DNA of 64,000 bases, from NCBI GenBank assembly GCA_954871525.1, contig OX940862.1, forward strand, positions 34,774,232-34,838,231, given 5' to 3'. The notes under the pieces were generated by a model. That model was not told where the DNA came from, searched no databases, and was given only the letters and a program-made list of their open reading frames with translations. This DNA comes from Parietaria judaica. Lineage: Eukaryota; Streptophyta; Magnoliopsida; Rosales; Urticaceae. Of this stretch, positions 10,972 to 22,037 are shown piece by piece (position 1 is the stretch's first letter; each line of letters opens with the position of its first letter). Position numbers and translations under genes: made by a program.

Positions 10972-12300
10972 ATGGCGTGGAAGCAACTTATCTTCAACAA
11001 GTATCCAGTGTTGGCCAATTATTCAGTGCTGGGTTCATCTCGATTCTTCTCAAAATCTACCTATGAGGGCGAGTCAGATTGCTTTGTCTTTTATATCTTT
11101 GATCCGTAGATTTCTTTTTTTAGCTGTGAAAATAGTAAATGGAATAAAAGAATAGCTAGTAAAGATCCAATTTTGAGAATGTTTGGTCTAGTTACTAGGT
11201 ATTTCGAATATTCATTGTCAGATTATTACTATTGAATTTTGCGTTTTCTACCGTGCAAAAGATACGAAGGTTTCGGATTTGAATGATTTAGGCTTGTATC
11301 TAGATGTGTCAAGAGTTAATAAATCGTATATAAGTTGGTTCGTCTAACAAGTTATTCTGTTAATTCATGGTTTTTGCAGCGAAAGTTGGCATAGTTGAGT
11401 TTTTGAATGGAATAGGCAACGGAGTTGAAACCCATGTCCCGAAAATCGAATCCGAGATTGGGGACTTCCAAAAATTGCTCGTCATTGGCACTCTTAAGTT
11501 GAAGAATCTAGGAATCCCCTGCAAGCATGTAATGTTTTCTCCGATAACTCTCTTTGAATATACATTTTGTAACGTATTCTTAAGTTGAATATACATTTGA
11601 ATATACTCTCTTTGAAACATAGTCTCTGTTTATTGAGTAGATTCTTTTCAGTTTTTAGAAAGAAAAAACAAAAAAAAACAAATATCTAAGCTTTGCATAT
11701 TTTCTTGCTGATAATTCTGCTATTGAATTAGTGGAATGTGTATTATCAAAAAAATACATTGGAAATTTAGCTGGTAATTTGAAAAGGTACAAGTAGTACT
11801 CTTTCCAGATTAAAAAAAAAAAAGTTAATTAGTACTGTATATATTTCCAGAACACTTTGTCGTAGTCGCGGTGTTATTGGATCTAGATGAGTTTATAAGC
11901 TGATTCTTCTGTCATAGGAGAGACTATTTTTCCTTGAGATCATCTCTCTTGGAACTATTCTGTACTATCATTACTATTTCCAGCAGTGCCGGAACCAAGA
12001 TTTAGACTCGGGAGGTTGGTGTGAATTTTTAGTGAAAATGAGGGGGACTACCGTGCAAATTTTATAAAGTTAATACTAAAAAGTTGCACTAATGAAAATA
12101 TGGGGTGTTTCTAACCCCCAACACCCATACATGTGCTTCCGCCTATGATTTCCGGTGCAAAATTGTTAGAAAAAGGCGGTATATACTTCAGTATTAACTT
12201 ACATCTTATGTGTGTGTTGCAGAGGAAGTTGATATTGAAATACACGCACAAGTATAGAGTGGGACTGTGGAGGCCTCGAGCACAGTCCGTCAAAGCATAA
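10972..12300 (+). CDS. IGR-motif protein, mitochondrial ribosomal mS41-like
   Basis: Exons 10972-11068, 11380-11528 and 12223-12300 join in frame to 107 aa. Exon 1 begins MAWKQLIFNKYPVLANYSVL, Arg/Lys-bearing with no acidic residues, typical of a mitochondrial presequence. Exon 2 carries the IGR-type core (VEFLNGIGNGVETHVPKIES, then LKLKNLGIPCKH) and exon 3 the basic tail (RKLILKYTHKYR, GLWRPR). The core fits the IGR motif family, whose yeast member Fyv4/mS41 is in the mitochondrial small ribosomal subunit. Intron 1 starts GC (GCGAGT) rather than GT; only this donor keeps the frame. A leader intron, 10540-10895 (GTAAGC to CAG), is likely. Intron 2 contains a small hAT element. The exon structure is read from the sequence; the ribosomal role comes from the family. 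Confidence 0.82.
11984..12147. mobile_element. Short hAT MITE inside intron 2 of the mS41-like gene
   Basis: A 164-bp element with ends CAGTGCCGGAACC and, on the complement, CATAGGCGGAAGC. It is flanked by ATTTCCAG and ATTTCCGG, an 8-bp duplication with one mismatch. The left end resembles the element at 3210 (CAGTGGCGGAACCAGGATTTA), so the two are probably related. It leaves the splice sites intact. Confidence 0.7.
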
Positions 12301-12993
12301 CTAGGTTTAGGCTCTCGTGTTTCTTAACAGTTTTGCGAGAGAAAATGTATTGATTAAAGTTCACCGTTCTTTAAATACTCGAGTGTAGTACCGAAGATCG
12401 TCGCACTACGATAAGAGGTATTGTATCTTGATGTTTTTTCTTGTCTATTTTGTAGATTGTTCACATGATTACAGGGCTTTCAAAATGGCTTCCCTCATTG
12501 TTGATGAACATTTTTTAGTATTTGATTCGCCAATTTTTTTTAAAAAGAGAGTCGAATATACCGAAACCGAATATAATGATTAACGGTAAAAATGGTATTT
12601 AGTTTTTATAAATAAGAAAACAAACCACAAACTGTAATTACGGCATATAACAAGAGTTTAATATCTATTTTTTTAAATTTTCTATTACAGTCGCTTAGGT
12701 ATCAAATAGGAAGCACGGATGGAAACATTGGATTAAAGCCTGGCCATTTCTGATAGATTTTGAGTTTGTATCTGTTATTTGGATAATTGTATATTTTCCC
12801 ATAATAGAAAAAGAGAAATTCAGACATGTGAGTTAAGATACAAAGTCATAGATAATTTTCCACAAACTCGACTTTCAAACCGACATGAAGCACAACAAAA
12901 CAACGTAAAAAAAGACCCGAACACTAACACAAGTTAACGGGCTTCGTTAAATAGCCAACGACGAAACCTCAAAGTTGAAGCTGAGCGACAAAG
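12301..12993. other. 3' spacer between convergent genes
   Basis: 3' flank of the mS41-like gene and of minus-strand copy D. No gene seen. Confidence 0.45.
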
Positions 12994-13593
12994 CTATAGT
13001 TCAGCCAACAGTTTTTCTGCAATTAGAGAGATGTAACAGACTTCATGTATGGCAAACTTCATCTGTTCCTGCGAGAAGTACATCATTCTGGACCAGTGAA
13101 CATGCACGTTAAGCCTAGGCTCGATTTTGATACCAACCGCTGCCCCTAAGTTTCCAAAGGTATAAGATTGGACTTCGAATTTCCGAAGCACCCGAGCAGC
13201 CAAGTAACCCAATTCCACCTCAGATTTGAACTTAATTCTGGTATTTCCATAAAAACACGGTACAATTGTGGGTAATCCCACAAAGCAGATGGTCTCATTC
13301 GTCATGAATCTATTCAAACTCTCAGCAATCGGACTCAGTAGATTGTCGTTGATTACTAAGCAGCGACCTTTGGAACACAGAACCAGCCATGTGCTCGTAC
13401 CGGGACTGCATGTACGTTGATAAGCATAATAGCCAAGTGCGACGACGGGATTTTTTCTGAGTGACGACGAGACCTCCTTCAACTTGATGTCAAGCAAAGG
13501 ACAAGTGTCGATCGAAGTGACGTTGAACGTAGCATCGCCAAACTTAATGACATAGCTATTTATCTTCGACAACATAGCCAATGGTATCGTCAT
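12994..13593 (-). CDS. Exonuclease-fold protein, copy D (probably inactive)
   Basis: An intact 199-aa frame starting MTIPLAMLSKINSYVIKFGD. Family landmarks in order: FGDATFNVTSID, motif I region VVALGYYAY (about 49-57), LVLCSKGRCLVIND, ICFVGLP, LGYLAARVLRKFEVQSYTF, LGAAVGIKIEP, FSQEQMKFAIHEVCYISLIAEKLL. Both acids of motif I are replaced (Gly, Tyr) and the motif III Asp is Glu without its Tyr, so nuclease activity is unlikely. A minus-strand TATA element (CTATATAAC) lies around 13650, about 55 bp before the ATG. Length agrees with copy E, and the single-exon frame ends where copies C and H end. With no stops it may be expressed; function unknown. Confidence 0.75.
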   Translation of the reverse strand: MTIPLAMLSKINSYVIKFGDATFNVTSIDTCPLLDIKLKEVSSSLRKNPVVALGYYAYQRTCSPGTSTWLVLCSKGRCLVINDNLLSPIAESLNRFMTNETICFVGLPTIVPCFYGNTRIKFKSEVELGYLAARVLRKFEVQSYTFGNLGAAVGIKIEPRLNVHVHWSRMMYFSQEQMKFAIHEVCYISLIAEKLLAEL

Positions 13594-13639
13594 CTAGAAT
13601 TGATTTGCTTGATTCAGGAATACCTTAAGCGTTTCTGTT

Positions 13640-14230
13640 GTGTGTGTGTTATATAGGGAGTATGAACTCATGCTTGTTCGACCTTTGGAGTTCAACGTTT
13701 GTCAGTGACAAGATGCGACAATCTCTCTTTCTAAGTTTTGACAAGAGCGAGCAACACATGGCATAATTTATTGAGCAGAAGTTGAAGAATCACATCTTTA
13801 ATATGGTCATCTAATTGAAAGAGTGTTTGCTTTTGTTTTTGGATTTTGTTATTTGTTTAATCTATTTTAAAATTTAAAATCAATTTCAGAAATGTGAGTA
13901 TTTCAATTTTTTTTTTTTTTTTTGCTTAACTACTTTCTAATAGTAAATATATTGAATTAATTAAGGGAATATCGAGGTATAAGTACCAGTAATATTTATA
14001 AAAAAAAAACTCATAAATACCCATTTTTTAAACTGAGGAAAGTACTAATACTTTGAAAATTGTAAGTCATTCGATTGACACATGACATACTACATGGCAT
14101 TTTATATTTTATTTATTAACTCTTAATAAAAAAAATTAAAAAATGATCACGTGATATCTAATTGACCGCCACATGACATGTCATTTTGACTACCACGTGG
14201 CATTTAAAATTGAGATTAACGAAGTGATAT
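13640..14230 (-). repeat. Conserved upstream block, copy 1 (promoter of copy D)
   Basis: This DNA upstream of copy D recurs at 15376-16010 and 18770-19115. Shared landmarks are TCAACGTTTGT, GATGCGAC, TTTCTAAGTTTTGAC, GAGCGAGCAACACATGGCAT, TTGAATTAATTAA, GGTATAAGTACCA and a series of CCACATGG / CATGTCAT words. Part of it (AAGGGAATAT...GGTATAAGTACCA) resembles the end of the Mutator-type element at 62569, so an old MITE was probably duplicated with the genes. Confidence 0.65.
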
Positions 14231-15090
14231 AAAACTATATATGGGTTAATAGTGACCCGGTTCTAAATATTTTGAATATTTTTTGGATTAAAGTTCTCAA
14301 TATTTATTATTTTTCTTCTAACCAAAACTACTCCATTTACTCTTTTATTTTTTTTTGTATATTGATTTTATAGTATTTAGATGTGTCTCACAAAATTTAA
14401 CAAAACTTTCTCCCTTGTGTTTCAAGATTTAACATCACATTAAAAACTTTATTAAATCAATTGAATATGTGGACGGAACTTCAGAGAAGCAAAATAGAAA
14501 ACATTGAGAGGGTAAACGTTGAGAACACCGTGAAAAACAAAAACAAAAAAGTTTAAGCCACTTTAATTAAATTAAAATATTAAGTATTTATGCCATTATT
14601 AATCCTAAATTTTTTAATGGTCGTGAGTTTTGATAAGAACTAGCTTGACACTTACTGTTGGGACCTTATTAATGTCGTAATTGTTAAACTTTGACTCTTT
14701 AAGCGTTGTAAAAGAAAGCATATAACTACGTACGCCTGACTGGTTTGGAATATCGATGATCTTGCTTAGATACGCACGCCGTTCATGACATTTGAGAAGG
14801 GCTAGCCAGACATTTACGTTTACTGGCAAGAAGCGGAGCTATAGAAACTCATGATTTTGATGGAAACGTATTTTTGCTATTATAGAAATCAAATTATTAT
14901 ACACATAGTTATATTAAGTTTATGTAGTTTTTAATAACTTTTTAAGTGTATATGTTATGTTAACATGTTATTAGTGGTCTCAAGGGAAGTCGAACTCTGA
15001 TCACCTCTTTTTCCCGGAGTGTCTCGTCAGAGCTCACTGGGCGCGCTTCTCGAGTAGGGTTTCGATTTCAGGGTTTAATCTTCGTATATG
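14231..15090. other. AT-rich spacer
   Basis: No gene recognised. Open frames here are short and show no family resemblance. Confidence 0.4.
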
Positions 15091-15373
15091 CAAGAGTTGC
15101 AAGTGGCGACGAGGGACACACATTCGCGACTCATCGCGACGGTTTTGTCAAAATCGCGATGTGTCGCGACTATTTGGTCAAAATCGCGATGGGTCGCGAT
15201 TTGTGGTGAAATCCGCGCAAAACTCTCTCGCCCAATCCCATCTCGCCACGTCATCAATCTGACGCATCGCGATGCATCGCGATTTGGCACAGTCGCGACG
15301 CATCATGTCGGTCATTTTTGCGATTTTGGGGATCCGTGTCGCGATGCATCGCGACATCGCTACTTGTAGCTTG
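15091..15373. mobile_element. TCGCGA-rich small element, copy 1
   Basis: A 283-bp block with dozens of TCGCGAC / TCGCGAT words on both strands, like the elements at 60635 and 61195. The ends are a degraded inverted repeat: CAAGAGTTGCAAGTGGCGA on the left, CAAGCTACAAGTAGCGA on the complement of the right end. No clear target duplication remains, so it is older than the other two copies. It sits at the edge of a duplicated promoter block. Confidence 0.65.
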
Positions 15374-15375
15374 AC

Positions 15376-16010
15376 ATGAGCGAGTAGATCTCAACGTTTG
15401 TAAGTAATAAGATGCGACGATCTTTCTTTCTAAGTTTTGACATGAGCGAGCAACACATGGCATAATTAATGAGCAGAAGTTGAAGAATCACTCACATCTT
15501 AAATATGGTATATGGCTTATTTATTAGTAAATACAATTTACAATGGTGTTTACTGTTTGCTTTGGCTTATTTATTAGTAAATACAATTTACAATGGTGTT
15601 TACTGTTTGCTTTGCTTTTTGTTTTTGTAATTTGTTTATTCTGAATATGTCAAAATGTGTCTGAATATTTCAAAATGCTGTTTGGTTTGTTTTTTCTTAA
15701 TTACTTTCTAATAGTAAACAAATTGAATTAATTAAAGGGATTACGTGGTATAAGTACCATCAATAATTAAAAAAACTGGCATGTTCTAAATTGAAGAAAG
15801 TATAAAGACTTTGAAAATTGTAAGTCAAATGCCACATATCATCTAATTGATCGCCACATGGCATGTCATGTTATTTGATTGCCACATGGCATGCTACGTG
15901 GTGTTTTACTTTTTTACATAAAAAAATAAAATTTTTATCACGTGATATGTAGTTGACTGGCACATGACATGTCATTTTGACTGTCATGTGGTATTTAATT
16001 TTTATAATGC
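15376..16010 (-). repeat. Conserved upstream block, copy 2 (no gene attached)
   Basis: Same block as at 13640-14230 and 18770-19115, but no exonuclease-like gene lies immediately to its left, where one would start. This suggests a copy that lost its coding region. An internal tandem duplication lies at 15514-15613. Confidence 0.6.
15514..15613. repeat. 50-bp tandem duplication
   Basis: Two adjacent 50-bp units starting GGCTTATTTATTAGTAAATA, with no visible difference between them. A recent local duplication without evident function. Confidence 0.9.
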
Positions 16011-16186
16011 CAATAATACATAAAAAAAATGAGAAGATAAAAAGACTGATAAATGAAAACCCAACTTATATGATCTCACATGAAAATAAATAAAAAGTAT
16101 TTATTATAAACGGCCTGCCTGAAGCACAAATCCATATAAACACAAGTTTAGCGTAGTTAACAAAAGTAAACTGAAAGAGCTCTCAG

Positions 16187-16882
16187 TCAAGCATTAAAAC
16201 ACTGGAATAACTTACAAAAACCGAAAACCGCTCGCAAAAGCGAATGCCACATCGCTTGTCGAGAAAAAGCCCGTTTTTGAAGCTCCAACTTCGCCAACAG
16301 ATTTTCGGCGAGAAAATTGGTGTAGTACACGTCATGGACGGCACACTTCATCTGCTCCGGCGAGAACAACATGACGTTGGGCCATTCGAAATTCGTCCAA
16401 GGCTTCGGGTCGAGATCGATACCGATCTCCGTCGCCAGCTTTTCCAGCCCAAAAGATTGGAGTTCGGCTTTCTGCAAAACCCGAGCAGCCAAATAATCCA
16501 ACCCCACATGTATCCCTACATCACTCAACCTATATCTTTTCAATTGCTTCTCTTCGTATTTGGGTAATCCTACAAAGAAGATGGTCTGATCGTCCACTAA
16601 TCTATCCAAAGTACTCCACTTGCCCCGGACCACCGCAGTGTCGTCGATGACTAAGCAGCGATCTTTGGAACAAAAGAGCAATGTGCTCATTGCCGGGTTC
16701 TGCGCGAGATTAAAGTAATGTGCAACTCCGACGACACGTCTCGTTCCCAGTGACGATGTGAATTCCTCCACCTTAGCGTCGAGCAAAGCAGGAGTGTCGA
16801 TCGCAGAGACGGTGATCACAGCATCGCCAAACGGAATGCGGTAGTGGTTCATCTGGGACGTGATAGCCAAGGGTATCACCAT
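16187..16882 (-). CDS. Exonuclease-fold protein, copy E (probably inactive)
   Basis: An intact 231-aa frame from MVIPLAITSQMNHYRIPFGD. The open frame continues upstream to 17023, but relatives start at this methionine and the extra part is hydrophobic and AT-rich. Landmarks: FGDAVITVSAID, motif I region VVGVAHYF, LLFCSKDRCLVIDD, IFFVGLP, LDYLAARVLQKAELQSFGL, EKLATEIGIDLDPKP, FSPEQMKCAVHDVYYTNFLA. This copy matches the exonuclease C-terminal signature best, yet motif I Asp and Glu are Ala and Tyr. A basic tail of about 30 residues (KRAFSRQAMWHSLLR...) is unique to it. An acceptor-like CAG 14 bases before the ATG and a GTAGC donor near 17346 suggest a leader intron. Confidence 0.72.
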   Translation of the reverse strand: MVIPLAITSQMNHYRIPFGDAVITVSAIDTPALLDAKVEEFTSSLGTRRVVGVAHYFNLAQNPAMSTLLFCSKDRCLVIDDTAVVRGKWSTLDRLVDDQTIFFVGLPKYEEKQLKRYRLSDVGIHVGLDYLAARVLQKAELQSFGLEKLATEIGIDLDPKPWTNFEWPNVMLFSPEQMKCAVHDVYYTNFLAENLLAKLELQKRAFSRQAMWHSLLRAVFGFCKLFQCFNA

Positions 16883-18034
16883 CTTGTACTTTGCACCTGA
16901 TTTAGTTATCAGATTTTTGAAGCAGATAAATATATTGTAAAAGAAACTGAAAAGAAGCAGTAAAATATTTGTATACATTAGATTATGATGTAGACAAAAA
17001 GACTGGATCCATTTGAAAAACAAAAATAAAATGAAAAGATGATGCAGATGGCTTGAATCGATCCTCTAAAAGCTAAAACTCGTGACTCACTACTCCATTT
17101 TAATGAACTAAAACAATATTTGAAGCCATAGTACAGATTACTTGGCATCTATGCTTACGTTACGTGCATGCCATAGAAAATGTATATACTGATCAAATTG
17201 CCATAGAAAACAGAAGCCAACTTCAAACAAATAAGTACTAATCAAATTGCTCTTAACAATCAGCAAAGAAAAGACATAAACCTATCCAAAATAAATATCA
17301 ACGCGAAAGATAGAATTCAGAAACATATTTCAAACAGATTGCTACCTAATAAATTTCAGAAACGTGCCTGTGATGATCGGAGAGAGAGCAAGAAGCAATG
17401 ACGCAAAGGGAGAGAATGTGAAAACCCTTAATTTTGACTGCGAGTGATTTCGATCGGGAGATTATACTTTAATCCTTATTTTACTTTCACTTGTGGCAAA
17501 AGTATATATGTTTTGCCACTCGGAAAAAATTGCGGCAAAAATATATACCTTTTTGTGGCAATGTTTTACCACTCATAACAATTTAATCCGTATTTTACTT
17601 TTTTGATGGCCCAATCACTGGTAAAGTGATTTTTTTTCCAGTTAATTAACTACCGATTATCGTGGATTTATTGTTTGGTAACGGATTTATTTTATCGTTA
17701 TCTATTTTTTATGACGAATAAACCATTTAAGGTATATGCTTGATTACTTTTCAGTTTCACAAATATATTGATTATCACTAAAAATTATGTGTAAACCCCG
17801 GTGGTTCAAAATAAGAAGAGGAATGCGATTTATATATAGAGCAATTAACAAAACCATAAAAACAGTATATTTTGTTCAAACCTTTATACCACATAATTTC
17901 TAAAGCCAAATTAGCCCAATTTAATTTGTAATAACTAACATCATATTCAAATAACAATTAACTGCAGTAACACGGAAATCATAAACTAGACGCAGTTAAA
18001 CTAAACAAACGACATCAAATCTAGGGCCAATATC
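16883..18034. other. Upstream region of copy E and spacer
   Basis: No coding gene. The stretch around 17350-17460 may be the 5' untranslated exon of copy E. At 17470-17610 there are repeated TGGCAA / TTGCCAC words with AT-rich filler. Confidence 0.4.
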
Positions 18035-18039
18035 AACCG

Positions 18040-18676
18040 TAAATCAGCTTGTCCGCAATGCGGAGGAATAGTAGACAAGTAGACAGCGAATTTGATATCC
18101 TCTTTTGGGGAACACCTTGGCATTCCAGTCAATGCCCTTGTCCGTTATATTTGGTTGGATTTCCAAACCAACTTCAGTGGCTAGCTTTTACAACAATCCG
18201 CACGACAAAAGAGCCGGTTTCTGGTGAATCCTCGCAACCAAGTGATCAATTTCCAAGGCTTTGATCGTAGGCATTGGGAAACCTATTTGCTTATCATCAT
18301 ATATGATACGGATCTTGGAGTCCACAATGCTTGTGGTGTCCATGTTCAATCCCACGAAGAAGGTAGTTTGGTCAGTAAAAATCTTCTTCAAACGATCATA
18401 CAGGCCCACCGTGCTAAAATAATAGGCTTGATAATTTAGCACGAAAGGCTTGATAAGAAGACAGTGATTTTCGACACAAAGTAGAAGCCAGCAAAAAGAT
18501 GAACAATCTTTGATGCCGATCCCGAGCTGCTTTGCGAGTTCCGATAGCTTCTCAACCAATGCTGACTCAGAAGTCCAAAAAGAGTCGAACACGTCGTCCT
18601 TGACCGTGGCATCGCCGAACTCTATTTGGTATGGCTTGATCAGCTTTGACAGCAAAGCCATGGGGCTGGGGAACAT
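18040..18676 (-). pseudogene. Exonuclease-fold copy F, stop and frameshift
   Basis: The frame from 18676 opens MFPSPMALLSKLIKPYQIEF and runs 162 aa to a TAA at 18188-18190, inside the motif CGLL-stop-KLATEVG. Similarity continues in frame (LATEVGLEIQPN, then DWNAKVF) before a frameshift at the FSEED-like region near 18100. The motif I region is shortened (LGIGIKDC). A TATA box (TATATATATA) precedes the ATG by about 65 bp. A TATA-bearing but broken copy; a truncated protein could still be made. Confidence 0.75.
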
Positions 18677-18769
18677 TTTGTATTAAAGATTTTCAGAAAT
18701 TGTTTGTGTTAAGTGTTTTGTGAGCGTACAACTATATATATATATAAGAGAGAGAGAGAGTATGATGAA

Positions 18770-19115
18770 CTCATGCGTGTTCGTCGTTTGGAGTTCAACG
18801 TTTGTAAGTGATAGATGCGACAGATCTTACTTTCTAAGTTTTGACGAGCGAGCAAGGCATTGCATAACTGTTTGGTTTGTTTTTTCTTAATTACTTTCTA
18901 ATAAAAAAACATATTGAATTAATTAAAGGGATTACGTGGTATAAGTACCATTAATAATTCAAAAAACTCGATAAATTCTCATTTTCTAAATCGAAGAAAG
19001 TACCAAGACTTTGAAAATTGTAAGTCAAATGCCATGTATCATCTAATTTATTGCCACATGGCATGCCATGTCATTCGATTGCCACGTGACATACTACGTG
19101 GCATTTTATATTTTA
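18770..19115 (-). repeat. Conserved upstream block, copy 3 (promoter of copy F)
   Basis: Carries the same series of words as the block at 13640-14230. It is interrupted at its distal end by the small element at 19120-19345. Confidence 0.65.
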
Positions 19116-19119
19116 TTTA

Positions 19120-19345
19120 GGAATAATAGCGGCAAAAGTGGCCAAAGTTAGGCCAAGTGTGCAAATATGTAGCCAAACTGATTTAATATCGGCATAAGTA
19201 GCCAAAGTTTACCAAACCGTGGAATGTACAAATTCCATCCATTTTAAGTCAACGCCGTTTGCCACGTCATTTCCACGAGTGTTGAGCTTTGGCCACTTAT
19301 TTGCACACTCGGCCTAACTTTAGCCACTTTTGCCGCTATTATCCC
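19120..19345. mobile_element. Small Mutator-type MITE (226 bp)
   Basis: The ends are inverted repeats of about 35 bp: GGAATAATAGCGGCAAAAGT on the left and GGGATAATAGCGGCAAAAGT on the complement of the right end. The GGGATAATAGCGGC terminus is the same as in the element at 62569-63015, so they form one family. The flanks are AT-rich and the 9-bp duplication is not clear. Confidence 0.75.
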
Positions 19346-21884
19346 TTATTTTTTAACGTTTATCTAGATTTTTTTTCTTTTTCTTAAGATTTGACTGAAC
19401 CTCGATTTCCGAAAGAACTGATTCCGTTTCTTAAATTTAGAACGCTGAATATCACTCTCAATTTTGAAAACATTAAAATGTGTTATCGATTTCACATGTA
19501 ATTTACGATCATAGGATTTGATATAAAACCTCTATATACTTAATTGTTAGGGACCATTAGATTATTTCTAAAGGAATTGGTAAGAAATACCCATTTAGCC
19601 ACAATTTTTTTTAATTACTCATTGTGTGTATTAAAATGTACTAAGATAAACATTGGGTACATAATACAATGATGATCAAACATTGAGTACATTAGCCGCA
19701 GTTTACCTTTTTTTTAATGCACTTTATTAGCGTGATTTATTTTTAAGTCTTGTAAGAAAAAGAGTAACTCAAAAAGTCCTAGCCGTTTCCCCTAAATTCA
19801 TATCATTCATTGTAAGAACTAGTGCTTTAAATTTCATTGAAAACGGCAAAATTTTCGCTAAGTGGAACCTGCCGGTAACTTGTCCGTGCTAACCGTTATC
19901 GTTTTATATTTTTTGATCAATTGTCAGTAAATTTTTTGAAAATGATTATTACCAAATAAATGAAAAAGGTACTTTTCGAGCATTTTTTGTAATTTTTTTG
20001 GATTTTTTAAAAAAATTGGCAACAGTAATAAAAGTGTGGATTTAATTTATTCTTTATGAAAGTTTCTCATTTTTCTTGATGTTATGTCTTTCAAATCTTG
20101 TGTGTAATTATAGATCTGTGTTTTGTAGGCAATTTGTTTTCAGATTACACGTTTTATCAAATTTTTATGTACTTTTGTGCGATAAAAGTACCAAAACTTC
20201 ATCTTTTATCATTTTAATGTAATTTATTTTTTTCTTGCTGTTTATTTTAATTATTGAGCTTAATCCAAATATTGGACTTTTCCATGGCAAAAGTACCAAA
20301 ATTTTGTCTTTTGTGACTGTATAGGGGTTGGAAAGCATCTTAGAGATTTTTTTTTTTTTTTTTTATGTATTTGGAGACCTTGGATTATGACGATTATGAT
20401 GATTATTTTTATCTGATTAATATGTTCGTGTTAGAGAGTTGAGACTTTATTGAAATGTGTTGGTTTATGACTTTATTTTTATAAGTTTGTGCATTATATT
20501 ATTTATTGAGCATGATATTATTTATGACTTTATTTACTCATTATGGCACTACTTTATATTTGGTATTATAAACACACTATATAAAAATTGAATATATATA
20601 TATATATAATTGAGTATATGAAAGTATTTTATACCTTTTCCATCTACAAGTATCGATAATTCGTCGACAATTATTGATAAGTGTCGATACCGATAAACTA
20701 TAGTTTCATCCCTTACCCATCAATTTATTTGTTACCAATTCATAAACTCGTTGACAACGGCAACCAATTCATCGGGAAAAACGGTATTCTGAATCCAATT
20801 TGATACTCGAAAACCTTTTGAACTTTAACTTGTGCTTGAATCATCAAATATTTGACGGAACCGGAACCATGAAATAAGAAGTTGATTTATTTATCTATTT
20901 ATTCCATGTTTAGGTTTTTTTCGAGACGATATAATTATATCTCGGTACTTGTTTGAATTTTTTAATTTTTTTTTTCAAAAGGGGCACTGAGACCGGAACC
21001 GAGATAAACATAAAAATTTGTATTTTATAATGTAACCATGATAAGACGAAGTTCAGGACAAAATGCATGACAATACCAAATTCAAAAGACAAGCCCAATA
21101 TACCAAATCCAAAACCGAAATACCTAAGTCCAAAATCTAAACATTGAAACATAATATATGTAAGAATGAAAAAAAAAAAAAAAAAAAACGTCTAAATTAC
21201 TGTTTACATTATTACGTAAACCGGTTTGATCGAAAATAAAAGTCGAAGTGAAATTATAAGTAAGAGATACAAGAATTATATATGCAAGAATCAGGTCCGG
21301 CCTAAGTATTTGGCATTTAATATTATTATATATTTTACTAATATTACTATCTACTTAAATTATTCGCATTATAAAAATATATTAATATTTTATAATAATA
21401 TTATATTATTCATAATAAGATATTATTATAGTACTAACTCATAAAATTAAATTATTAATTACTTTTTATATTATTATATATTTTAATAATATTACTATCT
21501 ACTTAAATTTTCCGTATTATTAAATTCAAATTTAATTAGAATGGTATAAACTCTTGACATTAAATTATTTACTACTTTTTATTATATTATTTAAAAACAT
21601 AATTAGAGTAATAAACACACTTTCTTTTCAATAACATAAATTGTGTTTGATTAATTATTGTATTTTTTTTTTATTCAAGACTACTAGAGATAACCAAACA
21701 ATTATCATTTATTACTTTTATCTACATCTCAGCTTTCATTAATTTACCTAATTTATCTATCTAGGTCGAAGCTCTCACCTTCCTTTTATGAGGAATAAGT
21801 GCATTTGTTTTAATTTTACCAAATCGCAACACAAGTTTCTCAAAGAAGCTAACCAAACGTTATCTTAGAAACTATAGTAAACCA
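19346..21884. other. 2.5-kb AT-rich spacer
   Basis: No gene recognised. It contains a (TA)n run near 20594-20610, an A-run at about 21170-21188, and a pair of about 50-bp direct repeats (21320-21369 and 21471-21520) differing at a few positions. Open frames are short and compositionally biased. Confidence 0.45.
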
Positions 21885-22004
21885 TGTTGACGTGGTTTCC
21901 CACCTCAATCAGTCAAGTGTGACTTGTAAGCGTATGATATTTTTGAATGAAACAATTTGGTGGGAATCCGATCTCTCGCGTTGCAAGCTCACGATTCACT
22001 CACG

Positions 22005-22037
<33 letters not shown>

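Noticed and set aside
15088..15463. Open frames across the TCGCGA-rich element as proteins
   Set aside because: Frames open on both strands and in several phases simply because the repeated heptamers lack stop codons. The same happens at 60621-60939 and 61184-61530.
16883..17023. Upstream start giving copy E a hydrophobic 47-residue leader
   Set aside because: Relatives begin at the MVIPLA / MTIPLA methionine, and an acceptor-like CAG lies between, so this part is more likely a leader intron.
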